Shown here in pieces: positions 17,706 through 28,275 of a DNA stretch of 64,000 nucleotides. The position numbers and the translations under genes were made by a program. The stretch is from assembly GCF_001190925.1 (NCBI RefSeq), contig NZ_CP011072.1, positions 2,046,001 to 2,110,000 on the forward strand, given 5' to 3'. The DNA comes from Azoarcus sp. CIB. GTDB taxonomy: Bacteria > Pseudomonadota > Gammaproteobacteria > Burkholderiales > Rhodocyclaceae. How positions within the stretch are numbered: position 1 is the first letter of the stretch; each line of letters opens with the position of its first letter. The notes below the pieces were generated by a model. It was given only the letters and a program-made list of their open reading frames with translations. It searched no databases and had not been told where the DNA came from.

Positions 17706-19049
17706 TCACGCGCGAGCGGGGATTATGCCGAGCAGGGGTGCAGCTGCGCATTGCTCGATGTCTTCGGGACCACGCACGCGCTGGTCGACGAGCTCGAGCA
17801 GCAGCGCGGAGCCGAGGCCGAGGAGCGTGCCGAGGAAGACGGCTAGCGCGAGGTTGAGCGCAGTGCGCGGGCTCGAATGCTGTATGGGCGCCGTAGCCGG
17901 CGTCAGAACCGCGATGTTGGTCTGCTGGGTACGGCTTTCCAGGCTGGCCTGGGTCAGACGCTGGGCGACGAGATCGTAGGCACGTTGGGCCGATTCGACA
18001 TCGCGTTGCAGGACCGCGATCTGGTCGCGCCTTTCGCGCAAGTCGAGGACGCGCTTCTTCTGCGCTTCGAGCGCTGCGCGAAGGTCCGACTCCCGCGCCA
18101 CGTTTACACGCGTGGCCGTTCCCATCGAACTGGCAATACGTTGGGACTCGGAACCCACCCGCTCACGCAACGACCGGATTTCCGCTTCGATGCGGGCGTA
18201 GTCCGGGTGGTTTTTGCCGACGCGCGAACTGAGTTGTTCGCGTGCGGCCTCCTGACGCGCGAGTTCGGCCTTGAGTCCCTGGATCAAGCCGCTCTGGAGT
18301 ACTTCGGGCAAGGTTTCCGCCGAACCCGATTGACTCTGGCGGGAACGGCTGTCCATGCGCTGGGCCTCGGCGACAACGAGTTGGCTGGAAATTTCCGCCA
18401 GTCGCGCATTTTCGACATCGAGTCGCCCGTCGGCCGGAACGATGCCGTGCTGCAGCTGGTAGTCGGAGAGACGCTTTTGCGCAGCCTCGACCTTTTCACG
18501 TAGCGGACCGCTCTGCTCGTCGAACCAGCGGGCGTACTGTCGCGCGGGCTCGACCTTCAGCTCGAGATTGATCTCGATATAGGCCTGAGCGAACGCATTA
18601 GCCACCGCCGCGGCAAAGTCGGGGGCGTTGCCGGTGAAGGCGATGGTGATGACATTGCTGTCGCGCGAAGGCCGCACTACGAGCTTCTTCTGCAGCAGGT
18701 CCGCGAGCCACACGCGCAGTTCGCCGCGGCCGTCTGTATCGGCCTGCCACTGCTCGCGCACCGAGGGAGCTTCGTCCATCTTGAGCAGTCCGACGACTCG
18801 CTCGGCAACGCGACTGGAATTGATGATATCGACCTGGGTGGCCATGTAACCGGCCAGCATCTGAACCGGCAGTGCGGCACCGACGATCGGGTCTGGCGAT
18901 TTGACGTCGATCACGAGTGCCGTTTCAGCCGTGTACTGGCGCGGGATGATCAGGCTCACCAGCAGCGTGGTGGCGACGACCACGCCCAGCACGCTGGCGA
19001 CAACGAGCCAGCGCGCGCGCAGGATCAGGAGAAACTGGTGGAAAGTCAT
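17706..19049 (-). CDS. epsF: Polysaccharide co-polymerase (chain-length determinant) EpsF
   Basis: A Wzz-family inner-membrane protein of 447 residues. Transmembrane segments lie at about 13-36 and about 405-425, with a large periplasmic region between. That region includes the Wzz domain 'YTAETALVIDVKSPDP' and long heptad-rich stretches (about 175-240 and 270-375) likely to be coiled coil. The short cytoplasmic C-terminus 'ELVDQRVRGPEDIEQ' is the usual contact for the EpsG ATPase. It sits between epsE and epsG as in other XrtB loci and sets EPS chain length or couples polymerisation to export. Confidence 0.92.
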   Translation of the reverse strand: MTFHQFLLILRARWLVVASVLGVVVATTLLVSLIIPRQYTAETALVIDVKSPDPIVGAALPVQMLAGYMATQVDIINSSRVAERVVGLLKMDEAPSVREQWQADTDGRGELRVWLADLLQKKLVVRPSRDSNVITIAFTGNAPDFAAAVANAFAQAYIEINLELKVEPARQYARWFDEQSGPLREKVEAAQKRLSDYQLQHGIVPADGRLDVENARLAEISSQLVVAEAQRMDSRSRQSQSGSAETLPEVLQSGLIQGLKAELARQEAAREQLSSRVGKNHPDYARIEAEIRSLRERVGSESQRIASSMGTATRVNVARESDLRAALEAQKKRVLDLRERRDQIAVLQRDVESAQRAYDLVAQRLTQASLESRTQQTNIAVLTPATAPIQHSSPRTALNLALAVFLGTLLGLGSALLLELVDQRVRGPEDIEQCAAAPLLGIIPARA

Positions 19050-19104
19050 TCGAGGGTCTTCCGCGGGGAATCAGGGCTTGCTTGCTGCCTGGTGATGAGG
19101 GATT

Positions 19105-19941
19105 TCAGAAGAGGCTTTCGCGAACGTAGATCACATCGTCGGGGCGAAGCAGATCTTCGAGTGCAGGCTCGACGATTTCGAGCAGTCCTTCCGCATCGCG
19201 CCGGTGGACCTGCAGGCCGCGCAGCGTTCCGCGCTGATTGATCCCTCCCCCGGTCGCGAGCGCTTGCATCACGCTCATGTTCCGCTCCAGGCGGAAGGCG
19301 CCGGGACGCTGGACCTCGCCGTAAATGTAGAACGTGGGAGCGCGGTGGACGTAGAGGATGTCCCCGCCGGCAACAGGAACGTCGTTTTCGCCGCCCTTTA
19401 GAAACAACGCCGGAATGTCGATTTCGCGGCGCATCGTCTTGCCGTCGCGAACGCCAGTCAGCACTACGGTGTCAGCGCCGGTGGGAGCAATTCCGCCGGC
19501 TGTGGCGAGGACATCGGAAAGGCGGAGATTCGCCGTTTCAAGCGGGTAACGCCCCGGACGACCAACCAGACCGATCACGGAGACCTGATTGCCGCGCATC
19601 TGCATGGCCAGGACGCTGACTTGCGGTTGCAGGACGAACCCGCCTTCACGCAACTGTCGTTCGATCTGACGCTCGACAGATCCGGCCGACCGACCACCGA
19701 CCGCGACGCTCCCGAGCAGCGGAAAGCTGATCAGACCGCCTTCCGATACGCGTGCCTCGGTCGTGAGGTCAGGATTCTGGTAGACGGTGACGCGGATTAC
19801 GTCGCCCGGCCCGAGCATATAGTCGCCCGACTGCGCCGGAACATTGCGGGCAATTTCGGCCATGGCGGGCGAAACGACACCCAATGCGAACAATAGTGAC
19901 AGGACGAGGAGAATGATTGCCGTAAGCGACCGATGGCTCAT
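19105..19941 (-). CDS. epsE: Polysaccharide export outer-membrane protein EpsE (Wza family)
   Basis: A 278-residue export protein. The signal peptide runs to residue 28 (VSPAMA) with no lipobox, unlike E. coli Wza. Next comes the poly_export domain 'YMLGPGDVIRVTVYQNPDLTTEARVSEGG', then SLBB domains with 'VSVIGLVGRPGRYPLE' and 'FYIYGEVQRPGAFRLE'. It should form the periplasmic/outer-membrane channel for the polymer. The start at 19941 is preferred to one 45 bp upstream because it has AGGA 6 nt before it and gives a normal signal peptide. Confidence 0.93.
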   Translation of the reverse strand: MSHRSLTAIILLVLSLLFALGVVSPAMAEIARNVPAQSGDYMLGPGDVIRVTVYQNPDLTTEARVSEGGLISFPLLGSVAVGGRSAGSVERQIERQLREGGFVLQPQVSVLAMQMRGNQVSVIGLVGRPGRYPLETANLRLSDVLATAGGIAPTGADTVVLTGVRDGKTMRREIDIPALFLKGGENDVPVAGGDILYVHRAPTFYIYGEVQRPGAFRLERNMSVMQALATGGGINQRGTLRGLQVHRRDAEGLLEIVEPALEDLLRPDDVIYVRESLF

Positions 19942-20004
19942 GCGTGTTCCTGGGTACGAAAAGAAAGTGGCAAAGTTGCTGCACACGCGCTGGTGCGCAT
20001 AGCG

Positions 20005-20958
20005 TCACCTGAGCCCGCCGACACCCTTGTCGAGTGTCGTGGGACTGAGTGCCTGCGTCGCGGGAGTGGTTGCGGGGCTCCCCGGCGTCGGGGCGGCTTC
20101 CTCCGTGCGAGAGTCCGCCGTGCGACCTTTCGGATCGAATTCGCCGACATATTCGATTGCAGCGCGCTGTCGCAAATCACGCAGGGCTTCACGTGCGACT
20201 TTTTCCCGCGTGCGATTGGTGAGGTAGCGCTCGATCAGGGGGGCAGCCGAGGCTTCGTCGATAGGCTGTTCGCGTGCCCCAATCAACTGGACGATTAAGA
20301 GGGAGCCTAGCGAGGACAGCACGCCGAGCTGCCCCTCCCGCATCGTGGCCAATCGCTTGAGGGCGTCGAGCGGCAGGTCTTCAGCCGGCCTTACGCCGGA
20401 ATCGGACTTGAACGGGATCTGCTCGCGGCGCAGCCAGGCTGCAACTTCATCCAGAGTGACCGCCTTGTCCGCTTCCGTCCTGATATCGCCTTCGCGGCCG
20501 GCAGGAACCGATACGCGCAGTTCGCGCAGCGCGTATACGCGACGCTTGCTGAAGAGTTCGGGGTTTTCGAGGTAGAAGCGCTGAACTTCCGCCGTGCTCG
20601 GCGTCGGCGTCTGGGCGGTGAGTCGTTCCACGTATGCACGCGAAAGCACTTCCCTGCGCACTGCATCCACCGCCGCCATCACCGCAGGATCTCTGTCGAT
20701 TTTCTGCTCTTCGGCTTGCGCAACCATCAGCTCCTGGTCGATAAGCCGCTCGAGCGCGAGGGCTCCCGCCTGCTTGACCTGATCGCCTGCAGCGTTACCG
20801 AGCCGTGCGAGTTCGGCGCTTAGCTGATGCACGGTTATTTCGTACGAACCGACCCGTGCAGCGACCTGCGACGCGGGCGGCGACTCGTTTCGTCCTCCGC
20901 ATCCCGCAAGAGCCACAAGCGCGAATGAAAGCGCCAAAGAGCGTGCAAAGTGTTTCAT
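20005..20958 (-). CDS. epsD: EpsD-family peptidyl-prolyl isomerase lipoprotein
   Basis: A 317-residue lipoprotein with lipobox LAGC and Cys20 as the lipidation site. The body is a SurA-like chaperone region plus a divergent PPIC/parvulin region at roughly 125-240, and the C-terminus is Pro/Thr/Ala-rich. EpsD-type proteins occur in XrtB-linked EPS operons and probably help the secretion machinery or exported proteins fold. A longer frame of 49 extra codons upstream is rejected because it would bury the signal sequence. It precedes epsE by 63 bp. Confidence 0.88.
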   Translation of the reverse strand: MKHFARSLALSFALVALAGCGGRNESPPASQVAARVGSYEITVHQLSAELARLGNAAGDQVKQAGALALERLIDQELMVAQAEEQKIDRDPAVMAAVDAVRREVLSRAYVERLTAQTPTPSTAEVQRFYLENPELFSKRRVYALRELRVSVPAGREGDIRTEADKAVTLDEVAAWLRREQIPFKSDSGVRPAEDLPLDALKRLATMREGQLGVLSSLGSLLIVQLIGAREQPIDEASAAPLIERYLTNRTREKVAREALRDLRQRAAIEYVGEFDPKGRTADSRTEEAAPTPGSPATTPATQALSPTTLDKGVGGLR

Positions 20959-21185
20959 CGTGTCGAAGCAATGGTCAGAAGCGCATCGGCGGCAGCGTGC
21001 CGCAGGAATCGGAATGTGTGCGGCGATCGGTCTTGCCCATTTCGGAAGCCGCGACAAAAGGACGTGCCGTACGACACCGAGTGCCGACGGCTTCCACAAA
21101 AACACACCTTCAGGAGAAATTTCTGAGCAGTGCAGAACCGAATCAACGCAGACGAAACGGTGTCATGTCCGCATGCGGGACGCGG
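20959..21185. other. Non-coding stretch between PEP-CTERM gene and epsD
   Basis: These 227 bp hold no convincing gene. A short palindrome AGAAATTTCT occurs at 21115-21124. I found no clear sigma-70 or sigma-54 promoter for epsD, although one is expected here or upstream. Confidence 0.5.
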
Positions 21186-21545
21186 TCAGCGTTTGCTACG
21201 CCGACCCGCCATCACAACCACCATGCCGAGACCGGCCAGGAGCATTGCGTAGACATCGGGCTCTGGAACGGGTGGGATGACATTGGGGTTTCCGCCCGCC
21301 GCGATCGCGACCGGAATCCCGCCGGCGCTGGTGGCAAGTCCGCTTACCGCCGAACCGATTTCTGCCCCGAAACTTCCCGGCGCCGACAAGCTCGACACGA
21401 CGCCGCCGCCCTGCCCCGTGACGGTGGAGTAAATCACTGCACTGAAGGCAGCGTTTTCGTTACCCGAGTTACCGTTCGCATCGGCGAAGGCGCCTCCTGC
21501 CAGCATGAAACCCACTACGCCAACCACTGCCTGTCTCAGCTTCAT
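21186..21545 (-). CDS. Small PEP-CTERM protein
   Basis: A 119-residue exported protein with an N-terminal signal 'MKLRQAVVGVVGFMLAGGAFA' and a C-terminal PEP-CTERM tag: VPEP at 93-96, a hydrophobic helix 'YAMLLAGLGMVVVMAG' and a basic end 'RRSKR'. After removal of both signals only about 70 residues would remain, rich in Ser, Gly, Ala and Asn and without cysteine. It is a likely substrate of the nearby XrtB. ATG at 21545 is chosen because the signal peptide starts there; an upstream in-frame start adds 29 Arg-rich residues. Function unknown. Confidence 0.88.
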   Translation of the reverse strand: MKLRQAVVGVVGFMLAGGAFADANGNSGNENAAFSAVIYSTVTGQGGGVVSSLSAPGSFGAEIGSAVSGLATSAGGIPVAIAAGGNPNVIPPVPEPDVYAMLLAGLGMVVVMAGRRSKR

Positions 21546-21638
21546 CCGCAAATCTCTCTCCACAAACCCATCTACCGACAAGGACACGCTTCTGCTACGC
21601 ACTGCTCTCGGTTCACGACGAGGCGCGGACATGCTGCA

Positions 21639-21671
21639 TTGCGAAACAACATTTTACATATTTGTATGCAA
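21639..21671. promoter_or_regulatory. AT-rich motif upstream of the small PEP-CTERM gene
   Basis: TTGCGAAACAACATTTT at 21639-21655, followed by ATGCAA at 21666-21671, lies about 95 bp before the gene start inside a marked AT-rich dip. A similar arrangement is found upstream of the second PEP-CTERM gene at 22604-22628. On the minus strand a TACAAT (complement of 21673-21678) could serve as a -10. The regulator is unknown. Confidence 0.35.
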
Positions 21672-21736
21672 TATTGTATCGGCCTACGCAAAATAGATGC
21701 AGTGACACTGATCTAGATCAAACGGCGATCGGCCGT

Positions 21737-21770
21737 GTCGCCCGGGATGACGGAAACAGTCCCGGGCGAC
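21737..21770 (-). terminator. GC-rich hairpin after the larger PEP-CTERM gene
   Basis: An 11-bp perfect inverted repeat (21737-21747 with 21760-21770, arm GTCGCCCGGGA) with a 12-nt loop lies 16 bp past the stop codon. There is no T-run after it, so it may be a weak or factor-aided terminator or an mRNA-stabilising hairpin. Confidence 0.45.
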
Positions 21771-21785
21771 GTCCCGAATTTCGAA

Positions 21786-22472
21786 CTACCGGACGGCAGC
21801 ACGCCGCCGGGCAATGACGCCAACCATGCCCAGACCGGTGAGTAGCATCAGGTAGGCCTCCGGCTCGGGAACAGGCGCAACCGGTACGACGCCGAACGAG
21901 AGCTTGGCGGCCGAAACGTTCACGGATGCGAAATTGTCGGCACTTCCACCGTTGGCTGCGAGAAACATCGACAACCCCACGTTCGCCGACTGTGCAGCCA
22001 ATCCAGTAACTTCCGGGCTTTCCCCTTCACCAAGGGTCCAGCTTCCGTAACCGATACCGTTGCCGGATGCTCCCGAGCTCCCCGAAAACGCCTCAATCCC
22101 GACGCTGTCATAGGGCGTGACGAAAAGGCTCGTTCCCACGGCCGTCTTCGCGCCCGCTCCCAGCAGTGCGTAGCTCCCGCCATCGACAAAGCCTACCGAG
22201 TCGAGCTGATACCCTGACCAGGCAGACACGGTCATGTTGAATGTTCCGACCAGGGTGCTCCATGCGTTCGTAATGGACGAAACGCCAAATGCCGTGGGAT
22301 TGAAGGTGAGATTGTTTCCGACGAGAGTCGGTGCACCGAAAAGGCTTGAAACGGAATCGTCCCAGCTAACGCTAAAGCCCCCCCCGTTCAGACTGATCGT
22401 CGCAGCACTCGCACTTGCCGAGATTGCAGCGCTCGTCAGCGCCACGACGAGGGATTTCATTTTTACCGCCAT
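21786..22472 (-). CDS. PEP-CTERM sorting-domain protein
   Basis: A 228-residue secreted protein. It has a Sec-type signal at the N-terminus ('KSLVVALTSAAISASASAA'), a Gly/Ser-rich body predicted to be mostly beta strand with no cysteine, and a C-terminal PEP-CTERM tag starting VPEP at 201-204, followed by 'YLMLLTGLGMVGVIA' and a basic tail. It is a likely substrate of XrtB encoded downstream. The start at 22472 is chosen for a GAGG 8 nt before it; ATG at 22460 is an alternative. The body does not match a family I can name with confidence. Confidence 0.88.
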   Translation of the reverse strand: MAVKMKSLVVALTSAAISASASAATISLNGGGFSVSWDDSVSSLFGAPTLVGNNLTFNPTAFGVSSITNAWSTLVGTFNMTVSAWSGYQLDSVGFVDGGSYALLGAGAKTAVGTSLFVTPYDSVGIEAFSGSSGASGNGIGYGSWTLGEGESPEVTGLAAQSANVGLSMFLAANGGSADNFASVNVSAAKLSFGVVPVAPVPEPEAYLMLLTGLGMVGVIARRRAAVR

Positions 22473-22603
22473 GCAGATTGCCTCGCTTTGCCATGAACCG
22501 GATTGATAACCAGGCACCGCACACAGCCCGAATGCAGGAGGCGAGGACGCATCTCGTCGTCGATCGCCGACTCCAGCCAGTCATGCCGTCGGTGCTTCTA
22601 TAC

Positions 22604-22628
22604 TTGCGAATGGCATTTTGGCATGCAA
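22604..22628. promoter_or_regulatory. AT-rich motif upstream of the larger PEP-CTERM gene
   Basis: TTGCGAATGGCATTTT at 22604-22619 followed by ATGCAA at 22623-22628 lies about 135 bp before the start of the PEP-CTERM gene. It matches the pattern seen at 21639-21671 in front of the other PEP-CTERM gene. It could be a binding site of a common regulator. Confidence 0.35.
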
Positions 22629-22668
22629 AAAGCAATACCGCATCAGCCGTATGACATAGTTGGGGCGG

Positions 22669-23883
22669 TCAGAAGCGGAGCTTGGCGCTCAGGAATGCGC
22701 TTTCAGCCCCATAACCCGGAGCAGCCGCCGAGGCGAAGCGCCGCTCACTTCGCGCTCCTAACCGGAGTACGACGACGCGAACCGGGGTCCACTCGACGGC
22801 GACGCTCACGGCACGTGATTTGTCATCCCGGTCGGCCGCCGCTGAAGCAAACGGGTCCCCGCCATAGTCGCGCGTCAACCATTCAAGCTTTCCCCGTACC
22901 TGAATCTTGCTGCTCACAGCCCATGTGGGATCGACGGAAACCGCCCGGGTGATCACGAAATTGTCAGCAACGTCCTCGCGGGCGCCGATCTCACGCCGCA
23001 CCGTAACCCCCAGTCCGATCTTTCCGCTTGGCGCCCAGTCATAGGTGAGGCGGCCGGTAAAACCGCTGAAGTTCTTTTCGCTTACGTGCGGGTACTCGCG
23101 CCACGTGTACCCGACGTTGCCGCTGACCCGACTGTGGCCACTGGCCATCCAGTTCGCCCGAAGCAGGAGATCGCGTTGCTCGTAGCCGGTCACGGTCGAT
23201 TCGCTGCGCAAACGTCCGGGGTAGCGGCCAGTGGCGCCTCGCGCGACGAGTGCAAGCGTGCTGTCCGCCGGCGAGCGGTAATGCGCAAGCGCCTCGAATG
23301 CGTCCTCGACGTACTCGGATCCGGAGGACCGCGGCTCGTCATAACGACTGTCCGCGCGCACCCAGCCGATGCCCACCGCCCACCGAGGATCAAGCCGATA
23401 GCGCGCGTCCGCTGCATGCCGGCGGTAGGTATTGACGCTGCGCGTGGTCGTGCCACGGTCGGCAAAGCTGCGCAGGCTCTCCGATTGTTCGGTCGTGACG
23501 GTTCCGCTCCACTGCTTACCCAGCCCCCACATCCACGTCCCCCGGCCATTCTTCGCCGTGAAGTCCAGGTGGTTGAACTCGAGATAGTCGTTGCGACTGA
23601 TACCGAGTTCGCCGACGAGTCGCTGCCTGCCGTAAGTGCGGTCGAAAGTCGCCGACAGCGCCGTCACGCTAAGGGTGTCTGAACGCTGCCTGACGCGACC
23701 GTCTATCACCGGGCGGGTATCGTCTGGCATGCGGAAGAGATTGTCGTCGCGCACAAGTTCTTGCGAGATGACAAGTCCGTGCGCATCGCTGTCGGCGGCC
23801 AGGACGGGCGGAACGAACAGGGCAACGAGGGCCATTGCGGCTGACGCCGGACCCACACGCCGTGCAGCGTCAGGGATTGTCAT
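22669..23883 (-). CDS. epsL: EpsL-type outer-membrane beta-barrel protein
   Basis: A 404-residue outer-membrane protein. After a signal peptide ending 'FVPPVLAADS', the sequence shows repeated amphipathic strands of alternating aromatic and polar residues and ends in 'SAFLSAKLRF' with the terminal Phe typical of barrels assembled by BAM. The early segment 'GLVISQELVRDDNLFRMP' resembles EpsL, a protein encoded in XrtB/EpsH EPS operons. The start at 23883 gives a normal signal peptide but has no good ribosome-binding site; the frame stays open to 23937. Its role in EPS secretion or attachment is inferred from location. Confidence 0.82.
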   Translation of the reverse strand: MTIPDAARRVGPASAAMALVALFVPPVLAADSDAHGLVISQELVRDDNLFRMPDDTRPVIDGRVRQRSDTLSVTALSATFDRTYGRQRLVGELGISRNDYLEFNHLDFTAKNGRGTWMWGLGKQWSGTVTTEQSESLRSFADRGTTTRSVNTYRRHAADARYRLDPRWAVGIGWVRADSRYDEPRSSGSEYVEDAFEALAHYRSPADSTLALVARGATGRYPGRLRSESTVTGYEQRDLLLRANWMASGHSRVSGNVGYTWREYPHVSEKNFSGFTGRLTYDWAPSGKIGLGVTVRREIGAREDVADNFVITRAVSVDPTWAVSSKIQVRGKLEWLTRDYGGDPFASAAADRDDKSRAVSVAVEWTPVRVVVLRLGARSERRFASAAAPGYGAESAFLSAKLRF

Positions 23884-23886
23884 TGA

Positions 23887-23937
23887 ATGCGAAAAGCATA
23901 TTTCGATGATTTTTATGACATTTCTTATTTTTCGCAT
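23887..23937. promoter_or_regulatory. Inverted repeat in the epsL/epsB divergent region
   Basis: The 9-bp arms ATGCGAAAA (23887-23895) and TTTTCGCAT (23929-23937) form a perfect inverted repeat separated by 33 AT-rich base pairs. It sits next to the epsL start and about 70 bp before epsB, a position suited to control both. The binding protein is unknown. Confidence 0.4.
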
Positions 23938-24008
23938 GCTCCCCGCCTGAATGACCTTTGCATCGCTTTACAGTATGCTGTTAGAAATTGTAAGGCGCAC
24001 CTTTTACC

Positions 24009-25403
24009 ATGTTTGCATCAAGCTACAAACACGGCACGCTGTGGCGGGGGTCATTTTCCGCAGTGCGTGCGATCGAGTCGTTACTCGATCCAGCGGCGGC
24101 CACTGCACTGCTCTTCGTCGTGGCTGCCGTGTTCGGCGAGCGCTTCGGTCCGGCGTACGTGATCGTGGGCCTGGTCTCCTTTTCGCTCATTTTTCCAGGT
24201 GATTTCCACCTTCACGACACGGCCCGCCGCATGCTGCGCAAGACGCTCACGTCGTGGCTCCTCATCTCGGTTGTATTGCTCGCCTTCGGCTTCACCAGCG
24301 GTTACGTTCATTATTTCCCGCGGGAGGTCGTGATCGCGTGGCTCGCCGGCCTGCCGTTCGTGTGGCTGATTACACGGTGCGCAGCACGCATGGTGCTGTC
24401 GCAGGTGATGGCGTCCACAAAACTTCAGCGCCGGGCCGTTGTTGTCGGATGCAACGAGACCGGGTTGCGCCTCGCACGCGAGCTCGAGCACGACCCGTTC
24501 AATGGCATTGCGTTCGCGGGGTTCTTTGATGACCGAGAACGCGAGCGGCTCGACGGGATCGGGGACAGCCCCATTCTGGGTACCATGAGCCAACTGGCCC
24601 AGTTCGCCAAGGAACATTCGGTCGACCACATTTATGTCGCCTTGCCGATGGCCAGCCAGCCAAGAATTCTCAAGCTCCTGGACGATCTGAAAGACACGAC
24701 CGCATCGATCTACTTTGCCCCGGACATCTTCCTCACCGATCTCATCCAGGGACGCCTCGATCATGTGGGCGGAATGCCGGTCGTGGCGGTTTGCGAAACG
24801 CCATTTACGGGCTTCGACGGCATGGTGAAGCGGCTGTCAGATATCGCCCTGTCGGTGCTGATCCTGATCCTGATCGCGCCGGTGATGCTCGCAGTAGCTC
24901 TCGCGGTGAAGCTGTCGTCACCGGGGCCCGTAATATTCAGACAGCGTCGCTACGGGCTGGACGGCAAGGAGATCACCGTCTACAAATTCCGCTCCATGAG
25001 CACTTGCGACGATGGAGGCGACGTGCGCCAGGCCACTCGCGGTGACCAGCGGGTTACACCCGTGGGGGCGGTGTTGCGCCGGACTTCACTGGACGAACTA
25101 CCTCAGTTCATCAACGTGCTGCAGGGGCGCATGAGCATCGTCGGGCCACGCCCGCATGCCGTCGCGCACAACGAAACCTACAGGCGTTTGATCAAGGGTT
25201 ACATGGTGCGCCACAAGGTCAAGCCGGGTATTACCGGCTGGGCACAGGTGTGCGGCTACCGCGGAGAAACAGACACGATCGAAAAGATGGTGAAGCGGAT
25301 CGAGTTCGACCTTCAGTACCTTCGAACGTGGTCGCTGTCGCTCGATCTGTGGATCATCGTAAAGACGGTGCTGCTGGTCGTCCGTGACCGCAACGCGTAT
25401 TGA
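24009..25403 (+). CDS. epsB: Undecaprenyl-phosphate sugar phosphotransferase EpsB (WcaJ family)
   Basis: A polyisoprenyl-phosphate hexose-1-phosphate transferase of 464 residues that starts EPS assembly by loading the first sugar phosphate on undecaprenyl phosphate. Four hydrophobic helices in the first 130 residues are followed by a CoA-binding-like Rossmann region ('RRAVVVGCNETGLRLARELE'). A fifth membrane helix follows at about 275-300, and then the catalytic domain with 'SPGPVIFRQRRYGLDGKEITVYKFRSM', 'TSLDELPQFINVLQGRMSIVGPRP' and 'KPGITGWAQVCGYRGET'. It diverges from epsL and the rest of the EPS genes. The glucose specificity is the family default, not proven. Confidence 0.93.
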   Translation: MFASSYKHGTLWRGSFSAVRAIESLLDPAAATALLFVVAAVFGERFGPAYVIVGLVSFSLIFPGDFHLHDTARRMLRKTLTSWLLISVVLLAFGFTSGYVHYFPREVVIAWLAGLPFVWLITRCAARMVLSQVMASTKLQRRAVVVGCNETGLRLARELEHDPFNGIAFAGFFDDRERERLDGIGDSPILGTMSQLAQFAKEHSVDHIYVALPMASQPRILKLLDDLKDTTASIYFAPDIFLTDLIQGRLDHVGGMPVVAVCETPFTGFDGMVKRLSDIALSVLILILIAPVMLAVALAVKLSSPGPVIFRQRRYGLDGKEITVYKFRSMSTCDDGGDVRQATRGDQRVTPVGAVLRRTSLDELPQFINVLQGRMSIVGPRPHAVAHNETYRRLIKGYMVRHKVKPGITGWAQVCGYRGETDTIEKMVKRIEFDLQYLRTWSLSLDLWIIVKTVLLVVRDRNAY

Positions 25404-25423
25404 GACACTGTGTTTTTGGGGTG

Positions 25424-25452
25424 CTGCGGAAGGGGGGCTGCCCCTCCCGCAG
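25424..25452. terminator. Hairpin between convergent epsB and clpB
   Basis: An imperfect stem (CTGCGG with CCGCAG outside, AGGGG with CCCCT inside, one mismatch, 5-nt loop) lies between the two stop codons. It has no T-run in either direction, so terminator function is uncertain. Confidence 0.3.
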
Positions 25453-25470
25453 GGATGCTCCGTGACCCGG

Positions 25471-28050
<2,580 letters not shown>

Positions 28051-28084
28051 GTGACCGTCCGTTATCCGATTGGGGTTGATCGAG

Positions 28085-28111
28085 ATATGGGGCCTTCGCG
28101 TGGCAATTCAA
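28085..28111 (-). promoter_or_regulatory. Sigma-32-type heat-shock promoter of clpB
   Basis: Read on the minus strand, TTGAAT (complement of 28106-28111) is followed after 13 bp by CCCCATAT (complement of 28085-28092). This fits the RpoH consensus CTTGAA-N11-16-CCCCATNT, with an exact -10 element, and it lies 35 bp before the clpB start. Confidence 0.8.
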
Positions 28112-28188
28112 CCTTCAGACCGCCGGGATATGATCCATTATGGTCCGCCATCAGGCGCTTGTACCCGATTTCGGCACCAATGGACTTG

Positions 28189-28199
28189 CTGCGTTGCAG
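28189..28199 (+). promoter_or_regulatory. PhaR-like palindrome upstream of the phasin gene
   Basis: CTGCGTTGCAG fits the CTGC-N3-GCAG pattern described for the polyhydroxyalkanoate regulator PhaR in Paracoccus. It lies 130 bp before the phasin start. No phaR gene is in the window, so this is only a candidate. Confidence 0.35.
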
Positions 28200-28275
28200 C
28201 ATCCGTGATCAAATGCTTGGGATAAGCTTTCAATGGCACGGCGTCTCTTGTCTAACGTGCTATGTTGAAAGAATT

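Noticed and set aside
22617-22639. Sigma-54-like elements before the larger PEP-CTERM gene
   Set aside because: On the plus strand TGGCATG-N4-AAGCA has the right spacing but points away from the gene. On the minus strand the GG to GC distance is 13, one base too long.
28234-28250. A perfect sigma-54 -24 element TGGCACG before the phasin gene
   Set aside because: The required GC of the -12 element is absent at the correct 12-bp distance.
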